The notes beneath the pieces were generated by a model. That model searched no databases. It was not told the DNA's origin and worked only from the letters and a program-made list of their open reading frames with translations. Below are positions 11,115 through 23,645 of a stretch of 64,000 nt of DNA, piece by piece. The DNA comes from Ricinus communis (lineage: Eukaryota > Streptophyta > Magnoliopsida > Malpighiales > Euphorbiaceae). The DNA lies in assembly GCF_019578655.1 (NCBI RefSeq), contig NC_063258.1, positions 11,474,802 to 11,538,801 on the forward strand. Direction: 5' to 3'. How positions within the stretch are numbered: position 1 is the first letter of the stretch; each line of letters starts with the position of its first letter. Both the position numbers and the translations under genes were made by a program.

Positions 11115-12569
11115 TGATGTGTGCTACTCGTGTTAGCTACAATCTAAGGCAGTGTACCTATCGATGCAGTCTAGCACTAATGGCGAGTATCAAGGTCGTA
11201 TTCCTCGAAAAAGTGAAAGCCCAGAGTTACTCCTTTGTTCTTTGTTATATTAACCTAAAATTAGCGATAAATAATTTCTACACTAACTAATAGCTACAAG
11301 CTAAGTCCTAAGGGACATGCAAGAGTAATTGATAAACGAAATAATCAAGACAAGAAGACAAACCCAAAGGGAATCTAAACTAGTTGGCAATCAAACAAAA
11401 GATAAAGGATCGACGAGTCTTATTATGCTACTCGTGGATGAATTCTTAACCGAATTCGGTTTCTCTCTCGAGATAACTGAATTCCTAAACCTAATAACGT
11501 AAAGTTGGAATCTCTTCCTAATAATTGATTCTTAAATTAGCATTAAGCTTTAATCTGCCTCTATTAAGCTTTGTTAATTCTTAATCCGGCTAGTTAATTA
11601 TCCTTATCTCTAAGCGATTATTAACCAGTTCTTGCTATTCAAAATTCCAATTGCCAAACGAATTTCTCAATCTCATAAAGCAATCTAAACATCACAATTC
11701 TCAACGTCTCATGAATAATGCATTATTTTATTAATACTGAAAACAAGAAGAATACAAAACCAACTCAAACAATCCAACAATATAATATCGAGCCAACATA
11801 GCAAAGAAATCCCAATGGATTTAATCAATCTAGCTAATCATGCTCATTCTCAAAATACACAAGAATTCAATTACAACAATAAGCAAAGGTAGAGAAAACC
11901 CGATTACACCCTTGGATGAGAGTAAACAGCCCCAAAATCCTTTTTCTCCAATTGAATCGATTCTTGTTCCTCTTGCTCGATTTGAAAATCAATCAAAGAA
12001 CCTCGCCCAATCTTCGATCCTTCAAGGGAATCCGATTGAAACCTTGATCCAAGTCTCCTTTTCCCTTGGTTTTAGCTCAGAAAACCCTTAGGGAGAGAAA
12101 TATTAGGGTTTGGGACGTTCTAATCCTAGCCGCCTCTATTATTCCTCTCTTCGTTCTTTTAATTAATACCCCTTGTCGCCTCCAACACGGCCGTGTTCTT
12201 GGTCATGTTTGGGACACGGTCTAGTGTTCTTGGCTGTGTCACTCTCTATGGTCGTGCTTGCTAAGAACTTATTTTTCTTTTATGTTTGATGACACCCAAC
12301 ACGGCAGTGTTGGTGCCCGTGTTGGGAACACGGCCGGTGTTGAAACCAACACGGCCCTGTTCAGCTTCCTCATGATCATACTTAGCTTGTTTCGGCAGCT
12401 TTGACATCCAATTATGCTCCAATTCTTTCCTTTATCATCCTTTGACCTCTTTTGGACCTAATGCACACAAATATACGTATAGGGGGAGTGTTGAGACCAA
12501 TTCACGTCTAAATGTCCATAAAATCAATCTTAAAAACCCCATTTGGATGTGTGTATTTTACGCACATCA
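11115..12569 (-). repeat. 5' LTR of family A copy 2
   Basis: TG...CA ends, next to the primer site on one side and the tgcct target duplication on the other. It has the same 'cacggccgtg' cluster (12182-12362) as its partner. The frame at 11840-12091 is LTR sequence, not a gene. Confidence 0.9.
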
Positions 12570-15500
12570 TGCCTCGATTCACGCTGTTCCTTCTCTCTTT
12601 TAAAAGATTCATCTACAATAATTCTGAGAATTATATCCATACTCGATTTGTCCAAATATAGAATCAATGCCTGTAATTGTCGCTTTCATGAGCTTTCTCT
12701 TAACAGTTGTGTTTATGCTCTCCAAATAAAACCAAACCATTGTACTAAATAAAGAGGAGTCGACTGGTCAACAACTCCGGTTGTCCTAAATTCTGCAAAG
12801 TTCTTGGAAGAAACCATAACTTGATTTTCCAAAAGGTAGAAAACTGACTCACTAGCCTCAACTATTCTATTGCATGGGGTTTTTATAATCCGCAAGCCCT
12901 CATTCCATGAGAAGAATAAACTAGATGCTAAATATGAATAAATAAATATAGAAAGATACATAAACTATGATCAAATCAAGAACTAGAAAAGAGGTGATTG
13001 GTCAACAACTCTCGTAGTCCTAAATTTTTTATGAGTCTGCTTAATAATATCAAGAAATAATTTGCGTGGGTATACCTAATAACTCTTCAGCCCAAATTAC
13101 ATCACTACATGCATCCCAAACATCGTAACACGTGCATTCCCATTTGGATTGATCAATAGCAACATGATTTCTACTTTACGCGTATGGATTTACATCTCCT
13201 ACTGCAAGATAATCAAGTCACTCTCCAATGCTACTGGTCAAACTTGTCAATCGCATTCCTAGGATTCCGTACGCCAATCCTTGATATGGAACCTCCATGA
13301 AAGAACTTGATAACCCCTTTTTAATTGCAGGCCCCCAACACATTAACATGAAAAGTTCCTGAAAAAATCCGTAACTTTATTTTCCACAAGCTAGAAAACT
13401 GAAATAATATGCTCAGTAGCCTCAAGTATTCGGTTGCATATGATTTTTATAGCGTGAAAGCCCTCATTCCATAAGAGGAAGAAACTAGAAGCTAAATATG
13501 AAAAAAATAAATAAAGAAAGATGAATAAACTGAAGTCAAATCAAGAACGAGAGAGGAGTTGACTGGTAAAAAACTCTCGTAGTCCTAAATTCTTTTAGCC
13601 AGCTTAACAAAAATAAAGGAAAATTCGCGTGAGCATACCTAATAACACTCCAATCCAAATGACTTCATTATACTCATCCTAAATATTACACATTTCCGCT
13701 TGTATTATGCTTGGATTAATTGCAAATAACATGATTATTCTCTTACGCATATGGATTTATGTCTCGAAAGAGACAAAAAAGAAACAAACAAAATGAGAAC
13801 ATAGCTAGGATTTCAGATATGATAAGGAAAGAAATCACTAGTTCTTTATTCTCTTCCATATGGCATACGTAATGATCGAATCAAAATGATTTAAAGACAA
13901 TGGTAGACAAAGCACACAAAAGAAAGAAAGGACGTGGACGATAAAGAAGGACAGATCCCAATGGTGCAAATCCTGAATCCGAATATTTGGGCGTCCCTTA
14001 ATTCTCGCTGCTCCCTCTCTTCCAAAAGATTCATCCACGATCATTGTAAGAATGATATCAATACTCCATCACCTAATTGTCTTTCTTTGCATTGGTCCAA
14101 GCATTGGATCGGTACTTATGATTACCGCTTCAATGAGCATTTTCACTCAACACTCGTGTTTATGCTCCGCAAATAAGAACCAAACCCTCATACTAGACAA
14201 AGATTAGAAAGAGAGGCACAAAAAAGATGAACAAAATGAGAACATAGGTAGGATTTCAGATCTGATAAGGAAAAAAATCACAAGTTCTTTGTTCTCTTAT
14301 TCATACGGCTAAGTGTAAGGATCAAATCAAATTGATTTAAACACAATGATAGACAAAGAACACAAAAGAAATGAAAGGCATAAGTGATAAGTCAAAGTTC
14401 GCTAGCGTGAGTCTTCATTATATGCATCCCGAACATTAAGCTAAGCCTCAATGTCACTGGTCAAGCTTGTCAATTGTGCTCCGCTGATCTCTTATGCCAA
14501 TCCTTATGTCATCAGGGAGTCCTCGTGCCTAGAGAAACATGGAATACAGATATCCTAATGGTGCAAATCCTGAATTGGAATATTTAGACATGCCTTGATT
14601 CACGCTGTTCCCTCACTACTCTAAAAGATTTATCTACGATCATTTGAAGAATGATATCAATACTCCCTCAACTAATTTTCTTTCTTTGCATTTGTCCAAG
14701 CATTGGATTGGTGCCTATGACTATCGCTACCATGTGCTTATCTCAACACTCCTGTTTATGCTCGCCAAATAAAACCAAACCATCATACAAGACATAGAAT
14801 AGAAAGAGGCGAACAAAAGAGACGAATAAATGACAATATAGTTTGGATTTCGGATCCAACAAGGAAAAAATTGTAAGTTCTTTATTCTCTTCTATGTCTA
14901 AGCATAAGGATCAAATCGAATTGATTTAAATGCAAGGGTAGACAAAACACACTGAAGAAAGGAAGGGCATGAGCGATAAGTCTAGGTTCGCTAGTGTGGA
15001 TCTTCATAAGTCCATAAAGTTCTTGAAAGAACATATAACTTGATTTCTCACATGGTAGAAAACTAAAATAATATGCTCACTAGCCTCAAGTATTTGGTTG
15101 CATGCCTAAAGGAACATGGAATGATGGAGATCCCAATGGTACAAATCCTGAATTGGAATATTTAGGCATATGCCTTGATTCTCGATATTCCCTCTTTCCT
15201 CCAAAAGACTTGTCCGCTCATTCTGAGAATGATGCTAGTACTCGATCAACTAGTTTCTCTCTTTGCATTTGTCCAAGCATTGTATTGGTGCCTATGATTG
15301 CCGCTTCCATGCGCTCTCAATCAATGCTCGTATTTATGCTCGCCAAATTAAACCAAATCTTCAAACTAGACAGATATTAGATAAAATGGAATAAAAGAAA
15401 CGAACAAAATGAGAACATAGTTGGGATTTCATATCTGATAAGGAAAGAAATCACAACTTCTTTATTCACTTCCATACCGCTAAGCCAAAGGATCAAATCG

Positions 15501-16033
15501 AATTGACTTAAACACAAGGGTCGACAAAGAACATAAAAGAAAGGAAGGACGTGAGTAATAAGTCCATGTTCGTTAGAATGAGTCTTGATAAATTCATAAA
15601 GTTCTTGAAAGAACCCAAATCTTAATTCTACAAGGTAGAAAACTCAAATAATATGCTCACTACCCTCACGTATTCGATTGCATGCGATTTTTATAGTACA
15701 AGATAGTAGTTGATCGGTCAATAACTCTTGTAGTCCCAATTTTTATGAGCCAGCTTAAAAAAAAAGGAAAAATTTGCATGGGCCTACCTAATAATACTCC
15801 AACACAAATCACTTCATTACATGTGTCCCAGTCATCATAATGCTTGCATTGCTGCTTGTATTACACTTTAATAAAAGGCAACATGATTTCTCCACTACAT
15901 GTGTGGATTTGTGCCTCGTCTTGCTTGATCATCAAGCTAAGCTCCAATGCCACTGGTCAAGCTTGTCAATTGAGTTCCCATGATTACTTACACCAATCCT
16001 TGTGTCATCAGAAGTCATTGTGCCTAAAGGAAC
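12570..16033 (+). repeat. Satellite array, about 3.5 rearranged monomers
   Basis: Continuation of the monomer interrupted at 6624. Marker blocks near 13950, 14519, 15105 and 16021 show successive units, some shortened by internal jumps (for example 'gtctcg' joined to 'aaagagacaa' at about 13756, and the 'gttgcatgc' to 'ctaaaggaac' join at about 15100). Frames of 70-99 codons recur at the same place in the monomer (13934, 15102) but vary in length and frame, so I do not treat them as genes. Confidence 0.85.
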
Positions 16034-16768
16034 TGATGCAAACCCAAAGCCTAAGGAGCCAAGTAGCCAACCAAGTCAAGAAGATCAAGTTCTAAGCCTA
16101 AAGATCATTAATCATCAAGTTCCAAGCCAACTAGCCAAAACTAATTAGGAAACAAGGTCAGCCGCCCCTCATGGTTATTTAAGAGTATTAGTGCTTGTTT
16201 TGGTCATTCCTTCCTATATCAGAGGATGACAACTTTGTTTCTTGTTTTGTCATTTAGGATTCATTCTAATAATGCCTAATATACTACTTAGGCATGTTTT
16301 AGGAGAAACTCAAGGGGGAGGCACCATTTTAATTGATTAGGAATATCTCATTGATTTCTTAAATCAATTATGTTGCTTATTTTATTATATAGGAAGATTT
16401 TAATATAGGCTTTATTTTGTAATTCCTATCTTCGATTAATTCCTTATTGCATATGGGAAATAGGTTTTGTTTTCTCTATATAAACTCATTGTTCTCGCAT
16501 GTCTCAAGGTTAATGAATATTTTTATTTTCATTCCATTGTGAGAATTCAATTCTTAGTTCTTCTAAGAACTTGTCAACTTATCAAGATTTGTCTTATGGC
16601 ATTCCTTTGTGAGTTATCACCCACCTTCTTCCTTTTTCTTGAATGTGGCGTCCCAAACCTTTTATATACCAAGGTTCACACTTCTAGTAAAGTGTTGGGT
16701 CGAGGTCCTTGTTCGTGAATATGACTTTAGACGTTCTTGGCAACAATTTCACAACAAGAATTACATCA
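16034..16768 (+). mobile_element. Solo LTR, family F
   Basis: A 735-bp sequence starting TGATGCAAAC and ending ATTACATCA, flanked by an imperfect 5-bp duplication (ggaac at 16029-16033, ggaat at 16769-16773) inside a satellite monomer that resumes in register. It has a TATA-like 'tatataaa' at 16477-16484. There is no internal region, so it is best explained as a solo LTR left by recombination between the two LTRs of a full element. The family is not identified. Confidence 0.75.
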
Positions 16769-17602
16769 GGAATAACGAATGATAGAGATTCCAATGGTGC
16801 ATATCCTGAATTGGAATATTGGGTGTGCCTCGATTCTCGTTGTTTCCTCTTTCCTCTAAAAGATTGGTTTGTGATCATTTGGAGAATGATATCAATACAC
16901 GATCAACTAATTTTCTTTCTTCGCATTTGTCCAAGCATTGGATCAATGGCTATGATTGCCGCTTCCACGCTCTTTCACTCAACACTCATGTTTATGCTCC
17001 CCAAATAAAATCAAACCATCATATTAGATAGAGATTAGAAAGAGAGGCGCAAAACAAACGAACAAAATGAGAATATAATTTGCATTTGTCCAAGCATTGG
17101 ATTGGTGGCTATGATTGCCGCTTCCACGCTCTTTCACTTAACACTCATTTTTATGCTCCCAAATAAAATCAAACCATCATATTAGATAGAGATTAGAAAG
17201 AGAGGCACAAAATAAATGAACAAAATGAGAACATAGGTGAGATTTTAGATCCGATAAGGAAAGAAATCATAAGTTTTTTGTTCTCTTCTATACAGCTAAG
17301 CATAAGGATCAAATTGAATTCATTTAAACACAAGGACAGACAAAGAACACAAAAGAACTGAAACAATATGCTAACTTACCTTAAGTATTCAGTTGCATGC
17401 AGTTTTTATAGTTCGAAAGCCCTCACTCTATAAGAAAAAGAAACTAGAAGATAAAAATTTGAATAAAAGAATAAAAAAATTTGAATAAACTATAGCCAAA
17501 TCAAGAACCAGAGAGTAGTTGACTAGTCGACAACTCTCGTAATTCCAAATTCCATGAGCCAGTTTAATAAAAATAAGGAAAAATTTGCATGGGCATACTT
17601 AC
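16769..17602 (+). repeat. Satellite monomer with local 159-bp duplication
   Basis: Satellite continuing after the solo LTR. The block beginning 'gcatttgtccaagcattgg' occurs at 16922 and again at 17081, so about 159 bp is tandemly duplicated within the unit. It ends at the cttac target duplication of the Tekay element (17598-17602). Confidence 0.85.
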
Positions 17603-19913
17603 TGTAACGCCTGCATTTTCTCATCATACATGTTATGTGCATTCACATTTAATCATTGGGCATATGATGGTATATTAATAATATTTTTATTTTATGAGAA
17701 CAAATATATATTAATTATAAGTAGAGAATAAGAAGCATGATATTAGATTATTAATTTAGATAAGTTGATTAAGTATTTGGGTTATGTGTATTAAGCCTTA
17801 AGACTTAATTGAAGCAATAGCTGAAGGTTGGATAAATAGATTGGACTTAAAAGATACAATTAAAAGTTAGTACCTATATATGGTTAGTAAGAATTAATTT
17901 AGGATGATAAAACTAGTTAAGTAGGTGGTGGCATTGAGAGATGAATCTTGGAAATTGGAACCATGAGCAAGCTCATTTTACCTCTTCATTTCTCTAAAAT
18001 TCGTACATGGCCAAAAACTCAAAATTTGGAGCAAGAGAGAGGAGTGGAATACCTAGAAAAACTTAAGATTAAGATAGGATTTTACCAACTATTGAAGGAG
18101 CCAAACTAAAGCTAAAGGATTTAAGCATATTAGCAACCCAAAAGCTGAAATTGGTGAGTTGTTACTTGAGTATTATTAATTTGTCATTAGGGTTCTTGAT
18201 TACAAATTGGAAAAACTTCAATTGATGCTTTCATTGATTAATTAAAGGTCTGATTATCATGAATTAGTAGAGTATTGAATGATTGCATAGAGATTAAGCT
18301 TAATTTAAGTTTAAGTATGTCAAGATAGAAAACTGTCAAAATTCCAACAACCTTAATGTTCTGTATTTTAGGCATAACATGGGTTATATAAGTCCAAATT
18401 AAGCTTAATTGGTGTCTATGGAAATTTTGAAGAGTCCTCTATAACTTTGTAGTTTTGTGATTTTGCTATTTTTGCCGTTTTGGTTGCTTAAATTGAGCAA
18501 ACAGATTGCTGCTCGGGTACAACTAGCTGTATGACCCTTGCTCAGTAATTTGAAAATAATTAAATATATAGAAGTCGGAATTGAGTAATTCTTCTTGGAG
18601 ATGAAACTAGATGCATAAATGGATATGTCTATTTAATATGAGATTTTTGTATTAAGCCAATTTTTCCCAGCAATAAATATACCTTGGTACTAAATTCTGT
18701 CTAGAAAACAGAAATGTTGGAGATTAGTTTTATGCAATTTATTGATGTTAATTTGATTAAATTGGTATTTAACTAGATGGGAAATGTTTATAGGATATTA
18801 AAACAGTAATTGAGAGTCTTAGAGGAAGAGTTAGACCTATGAATTAGAGAGGGGATGATCTTGTAATGCATTAGAACTCGCATTTACATGAATATTTGTA
18901 ATATGCATGAAATGTGAATTGATGAATGTGTTGACAGGTACTCAAAGGCCTGGAAAGGAAGTTATGGAGAAAGGAGGTTCTTATATGCTAAAGGAATAAG
19001 TATATTTTGAGTAAGTAAATAGTTAATATTTGCTATGTTCATATATTTAATCAAATGTTCCGCAAATGGTTGCGTTTGCTTAATATTGTTTATGTTTGAA
19101 TGACTGAGATGGAAATAATTGGTGTTGAGTGGAACAATTGTTATTGCTGAAATATGATATAAGTGAAATGATTGAATTGTGATGTTAAGTGCATATGTGC
19201 ATGTGAATGGTGGATTCCCCTGTGAAAAAAAAAGATATATATATAAAGCCTTGTGAGGCTAAAGCCTAGAGAGGCTATAAAAGTGTATAATGTGAGATGA
19301 GGCGGAGCAGGTTACGTATGTGATATGTGAGGATGAGGCGGAGCAGCACATTAAAGGGGATCCACAAGCTGTGAGAACTAACCATAATTGTTGAATTGTA
19401 TTTCTTCTATGATGGTTGTAATGAATTGAGTAGAATGGTATGACTTTATACCTAAACTATGAATATCATGGAAAGTTATGTGATTGGGTGGAAATTGTAT
19501 TAAGTGTATGTGATATAGATTATGTTGATTATTTATTTAATGAGCTGGAGGCTCACCCCTCTCCAAAATTTTTCTTTTCAGGTTTGTAAATAGTAGTGCA
19601 TCCGTTGGTTGTATGCGAAGTCTAGCTTTTAGCAGTTCTGTCAAGTTGGGCCAGTTTTGTGGAGTCTCCTCCTGATGCATTTTGTATGCAGTTATATGAT
19701 GTATATAGAAGTGTGCCTTGTAAGGCATAAGAAGATGTTTTGAATACTTGTTAAATGATGTTTAAGTATAATCATATGTTTATATGTTAATAACCTTGTG
19801 TCTTGATTCTTAAAAATCTGCATATTGACCTATTTATATGTAGTATATAGTCTACGATGCTTGTATGCTTCCTGGCTAATGTTTATTGGTTAGCATATGA
19901 TGGGGGTGTTACA
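17603..19913 (+). repeat. 5' LTR of the Tekay element
   Basis: TGTAACGCC...GTGTTACA, with ends in the usual TG/CA form. It contains a TATA-like 'tatatatataaa' (19236-19247) and a 15-bp direct repeat, 'gatgaggcggagcag', at 19296 and 19332. Frames within it (such as 19537-19728, minus strand) appear in both LTRs and are not genes. Confidence 0.95.
19236..19247 (+). promoter_or_regulatory. TATA-like box in the Tekay 5' LTR
   Basis: 'tatatatataaa' lies about two thirds of the way into the LTR and is kept in the 3' LTR (26389-26400). It is a plausible core promoter for the genomic transcript; the start site itself cannot be read from sequence. Confidence 0.45.
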
Positions 19914-19919
19914 TTTTAC

Positions 19920-19931
19920 TGGTATCAGAGC
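19920..19931 (+). promoter_or_regulatory. Primer binding site, initiator tRNA-Met type
   Basis: 'tggtatcagagc' lies six bases after the 5' LTR. It is complementary to the 3' end of initiator tRNA-Met, the usual primer of chromoviruses. Confidence 0.9.
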
Positions 19932-20029
19932 AGGGATTAGATTCATTGGGAGTAGATTCATGTTGCACATCATTAAGCATATGACATATGTTCTTTGAAC
20001 TTGACTGAGTATTTGCATTTCATATATAT

Positions 20030-21102
20030 GGATGGAGAGACAAGGAGAACCATGGCCGGCCCGGATAAGTCATTAGAGTCATGCATGGTCATGAAAATGC
20101 ATCCGAACATGATCAACATGATGAGCATGAGCTACATTCGAAAATGCTGCTGGTCAGATGTACAAAATGTTATGGAATAGTTTATGGATTTTCTAATGCA
20201 ACGGGTAGCTCGACAACAAGCAGCCTCGGACTCAACAACAAGAGGTACGTGATAGATAAAAATTATGAAAGGGTTAGGAAATAAGGTGCTAATGTTTTTA
20301 GGGTACTACCGATCCTACTGAAATTTGAGGAATGGTTACGAAATCACGGAAAGAGTGTTGGATGATTTAATTGCACATCGGAATAAAAGCTTCTATATGC
20401 GGTGTCTTTAATAGAAAAGATGCACTTGATTGGTGGGAAACAGTTTTAAGAAGCAAAGATCGACCAATAACTTTGACTTGGAATGATTTCTTGAGAGAAT
20501 TTGCTTTAGAAGTATACTTGAAATTTATAGAGACAGAAGAAGCTTGAATTTCTTGATTGAAGCGAATGATATGTCGGTTCGCGAGTATGAAGTTCAATTT
20601 GTGAGATTATCTAAGTATGCACCGGAAGAAATAGCCACTTTGAAGAACTGAAAAGGAAGAAATTTCGGATGGGTTTGAGGCTTGACATTCGTGAGAAAAT
20701 GGCGTTGAAAGCTCGGAATTACAATGCCTCAATTGAAGGCCGCTTTGAGCTGAAGAAACATCATTTGAAAGGAATACTATGGAAGCTAAAAAGAAGAAGA
20801 TCATTGGTACTTATAGTAATCCTCCAAGACATACTAGTATTTCTTCGTTCAGAGGCTCTAATTCACAGAGGAGTAGTTATCGTGGACGAGGGTTTGGTGG
20901 TCAGTCTAGTAGATCCTCCACAGTACCTTATAGCAGAGGTGGATAAAATTCATCCAGACTTGAGGGAGGACAAGTTTTGGCCAGTAGAGGGTTTGCTCCT
21001 GTTTGTCCTACGTGCAACAGGAGACATACTGGAGAATGTTGAGGACCTATACCAGTAGTATGTTTCACTTGTAGTAGGCCAGGACATTATTCTAGAGATT
21101 GT
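20030..21102 (+). pseudogene. Tekay Gag remnant with two zinc knuckles
   Basis: The capsid/nucleocapsid region, broken by frameshifts in its first half. Recognisable parts: a capsid-like stretch around 20430-20520 (LTWNDFLREFALEVY); a first Cys/His cluster at 21004-21039 (C-x2-C-x3-H-x3-C, CPTCNRRHTGEC); and a canonical CCHC knuckle at 21061-21102 (CFTCSRPGHYSRDC), which binds RNA in such proteins. A TGA stop at 21040-21042 separates the two clusters where Tekay-type proteins usually have Trp, consistent with TGG to TGA. The start codon is not certain. The knuckle is in the same frame as the protease/RT that follows. Confidence 0.8.
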
Positions 21103-21240
21103 CCTATGAGAAGAAATAATGCTGGAGAATCTTATACAGTGGGTCAGAGTAGTATTGGTGAAAATATTCCAGTTGGTTCAGGCAAAGGCAGAGGAAGAGG
21201 TGGTAGAGGAGGTTTACCTATTTCAGCAACACCATCATAA

Positions 21241-22245
21241 AAGATTGGTCAACCACAAGCACAAGCTAGAGTATTTGCTACTACTAGAAATGAAGCATTT
21301 GTAGCACCTGAAATTGTTACTGGTATACTTTCTATTCATGATTCTGATGCACATGTTCTTATTGATCCTGGATCCACATGTTCATTCATATCACATGATT
21401 TTGCATCGCATGTTCATGCTAATATAGAGGCATTAGGTTATGATATATATGTATCTATGCCTGCTGGGGGTATTATCACAGTAAATACGATAGTGAGATC
21501 ATGTCCTGTAGTAGTAGATAGTGTCAAACTACATGCAGATTTGGTTGTTATTAATCTTAGAGAGTTTGATGTTATTTTGGGGATGGATTGGTTGTCAAGA
21601 AATCATGCTATTGTTGATTGTAAAACGAAGGAAGTGGCTATGGAAATACAAGGAGAAATGAAAATAGTAATGGTGGGTGAAAGGAAGACAATTCCTAATT
21701 GTTTGATTTCAGCAGTGACTGCGTGTCAGTTAATTAAAAATGGATGTGAAGCATATCTAATTAGTTTTGTAGATACTACTAAGGTCAGACCAGGGGTATT
21801 AGACATTCCAGTGGTTAGAGAATTTCCTAACGTATTCTTAGATGATTTGCCTGGTTTGCCAACAAATCGAGAGGTTGATTTTGAGATTGACATCATCCTT
21901 GGCACGACACCTATTTCCATTGCACCATACAGAATGGCTCCATTGGAATTGAAAGAATTAAAGAAGCAATTAGAAGAGTTACTTGATAAAGGTTTCATCA
22001 GGCCAAGTACTTCACCTTGGGGAGCACCAGTTCTGTTTGTGAAGAAAAAAGATGGTAGTATGCGATTATGTATTGATTATAGGCAATTGAATAGGATTAC
22101 AGTAAAGAATAAATATCCATTGCCGAGAATTGATGATTTGCTTGATCAGTTAAAAGGTGCAACTGTGTTCTCTAAAATTGATTTAAGTCAGGTTATTGGC
22201 AACTCCGGGTTGAAGAGAAATCTATTGCCAAGACAGCATTCATAA
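21241..22245 (+). pseudogene. Tekay Pol: protease and N-terminal reverse transcriptase
   Basis: An open stretch of about 335 codons, in frame with the zinc knuckle but cut off from it by TAA at 21238-21240 (CAA to TAA would explain it). The aspartic protease active site reads [12 protein letters not shown] at about 21358, and ILGMDWL (about 21573) marks the end of the protease fold. The linker ends [13 protein letters not shown] (about 21820). RT begins with the [16 protein letters not shown] region and includes [20 protein letters not shown] (about 22067) and FSKIDLS (22173). Frame is lost just after this, near 22188, apparently by a single-base deletion; downstream sequence continues in another frame. 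Transcript and enzyme would be nonfunctional as written. Confidence 0.9.
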
Positions 22246-23645
22246 CAAGGTATGGACATTATGAATATATTGTGATGCCATTTGGGTTAACAAATGCTCC
22301 TGCTGCTTTTATGTCACTGATGAACAAGACTTTCCAACCATATTTAGATCACTTTGTTATTGTGTTCATTGATGATATTCTGATTTACTCTAGAAGCCTA
22401 GAAGAGCATGAACAACACTTGAGAATTGTTTTACAGATTTTGAGGGAAAAACAGTTGTATGCAAAATTCAACAAATGCGAGTTTTGGATGGAGGAAATTG
22501 CATTCTTAGGGCATATTATTTCTAAACATGGAGTGCAACCAGATTCATCAAAGATTAAAGCAATTATTGAATGGGAACCGCCTAGAAATGTTTCTGAAGT
22601 TCGAAGTTTTCTTGGGTTAGCTAGCTATTATAGAAGATTTGTAAAAGATTTTTCAGTTATTGGTAAGCCTCTCACAGCTTTGTTAAAGAAGAATGTGCCA
22701 TTCCAGTGGACTAAGTTGTGTGATCAAAATTTTCAAGAGTTGAAGAAAAGGCTTACTACTACACCGATACTCGCATTGCCATATGAAAATGGAGGTTATG
22801 TTATATATACTGATGCTTCTAGGCAAGGACTTGGATGTGTCTTAATGCAGCATGGGAAGGTTATAGCTTATGCTTCAAGACAATTGCGACCTCATGAGCT
22901 GAATTATCCTACGCATGATCTTGAATTAGCAGCTATTGTACATGCATTGAAGATATGGCGACATTATTTATATCGGGAGACATTTCAGATATTTACTGAT
23001 CATAAGAGTTTGAAATATATCCCTATGCAAAAAGAGTTGAATCTGAGACAACGAAGATGGATTGAGCTTCTGAAGGATTATGATTGCACTATTGATTATC
23101 ATCCCGGAAAGCAAATATTGTTCTTCGATGCTTTAAGTAGGAAGTCAGTAGAAAATTTTTCAAGTATGATTTGTTACAATGTGGAATATTTAGTTGCACT
23201 TAGAGCTATGGATGTGAAGTTTTATGTTTATAACGATGATCTATTAGCCACATTACAAGTAAAGCCTTTGATTGGAGATAAAATTAAAGATGCACAGTGT
23301 GAAGATTCTTATTTGCAAAGGATGAAGGGTAGAGTACAAGAAGGAAAGAATACACAATTTGTGTTGAAAGATGATGGTGTGTTATTAAATAGAAATCATG
23401 TATGTGTACCTGATGTAGGGGATCTGAGAAAGGAAATCATGCATGAAGCGCACTATGCACCTTATGCAATGCATCTTGGAAGTACCAAAATGTACAAAAA
23501 TTTGAATCCTTATTATTGGTGGCCGACAATGAAGAAGGATGTGGCAGAATTTGTGAGTAAGTGTTTGACATGTCAGCAAGTGAAAGGAGAGCACCAGGCA
23601 CCTGCAGGTAAACTTCATTCTTTATCTATACCTGTATGGAAGTGA
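22246..23645 (+). pseudogene. Tekay Pol: RT catalytic core, RNase H, integrase zinc finger
   Basis: Continues Pol in the shifted frame for more than 450 codons. [13 protein letters not shown] (22275) leads to the RT active site [11 protein letters not shown] (near 22363), with the paired Asp residues intact. [14 protein letters not shown] and the connection domain follow. RNase H shows [13 protein letters not shown] (about 22806) and [10 protein letters not shown] (about 22993). The integrase N-terminal zinc-binding region is at about 23440-23590 ([10 protein letters not shown]...CLTCQQVK). The frame ends at TGA (23643-23645), right before the integrase core and in the same frame as it, where Trp is expected; this again looks like TGG to TGA. 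Confidence 0.92.

Larger units (their letters stand above)
6625..12569 (-). mobile_element. Athila-like non-autonomous LTR element, family A copy 2
   Basis: A complete insertion on the minus strand, bounded by 5-bp target duplications (tgcct at 6620-6624 and 12570-12574). In element orientation it has a 1455-bp 5' LTR, the tRNA-Asp-type primer site, a gag-like region, about 1.6 kb of non-coding sequence, a polypurine tract and a 1454-bp 3' LTR. The internal part is only about 3.0 kb, with no reverse transcriptase or integrase. The LTRs differ at roughly 3-4% of sites in the stretches compared by eye, so this insertion is older than the Tekay element downstream. Confidence 0.9.

Noticed and set aside
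13934..14176. Recurring 70-99 codon frame in many satellite units (also near 15102, 16709, 27507, 29417, 30463 and 50595)
   Set aside because: The similarity follows from monomer homology. Length, frame and start change from unit to unit, and the peptide shows no domain or conservation beyond the DNA.
19914..19945. Possible tRNA gene at 'ggtatcagagc'
   Set aside because: It is the primer binding site, complementary to only the 3' end of a tRNA; no cloverleaf can be formed.
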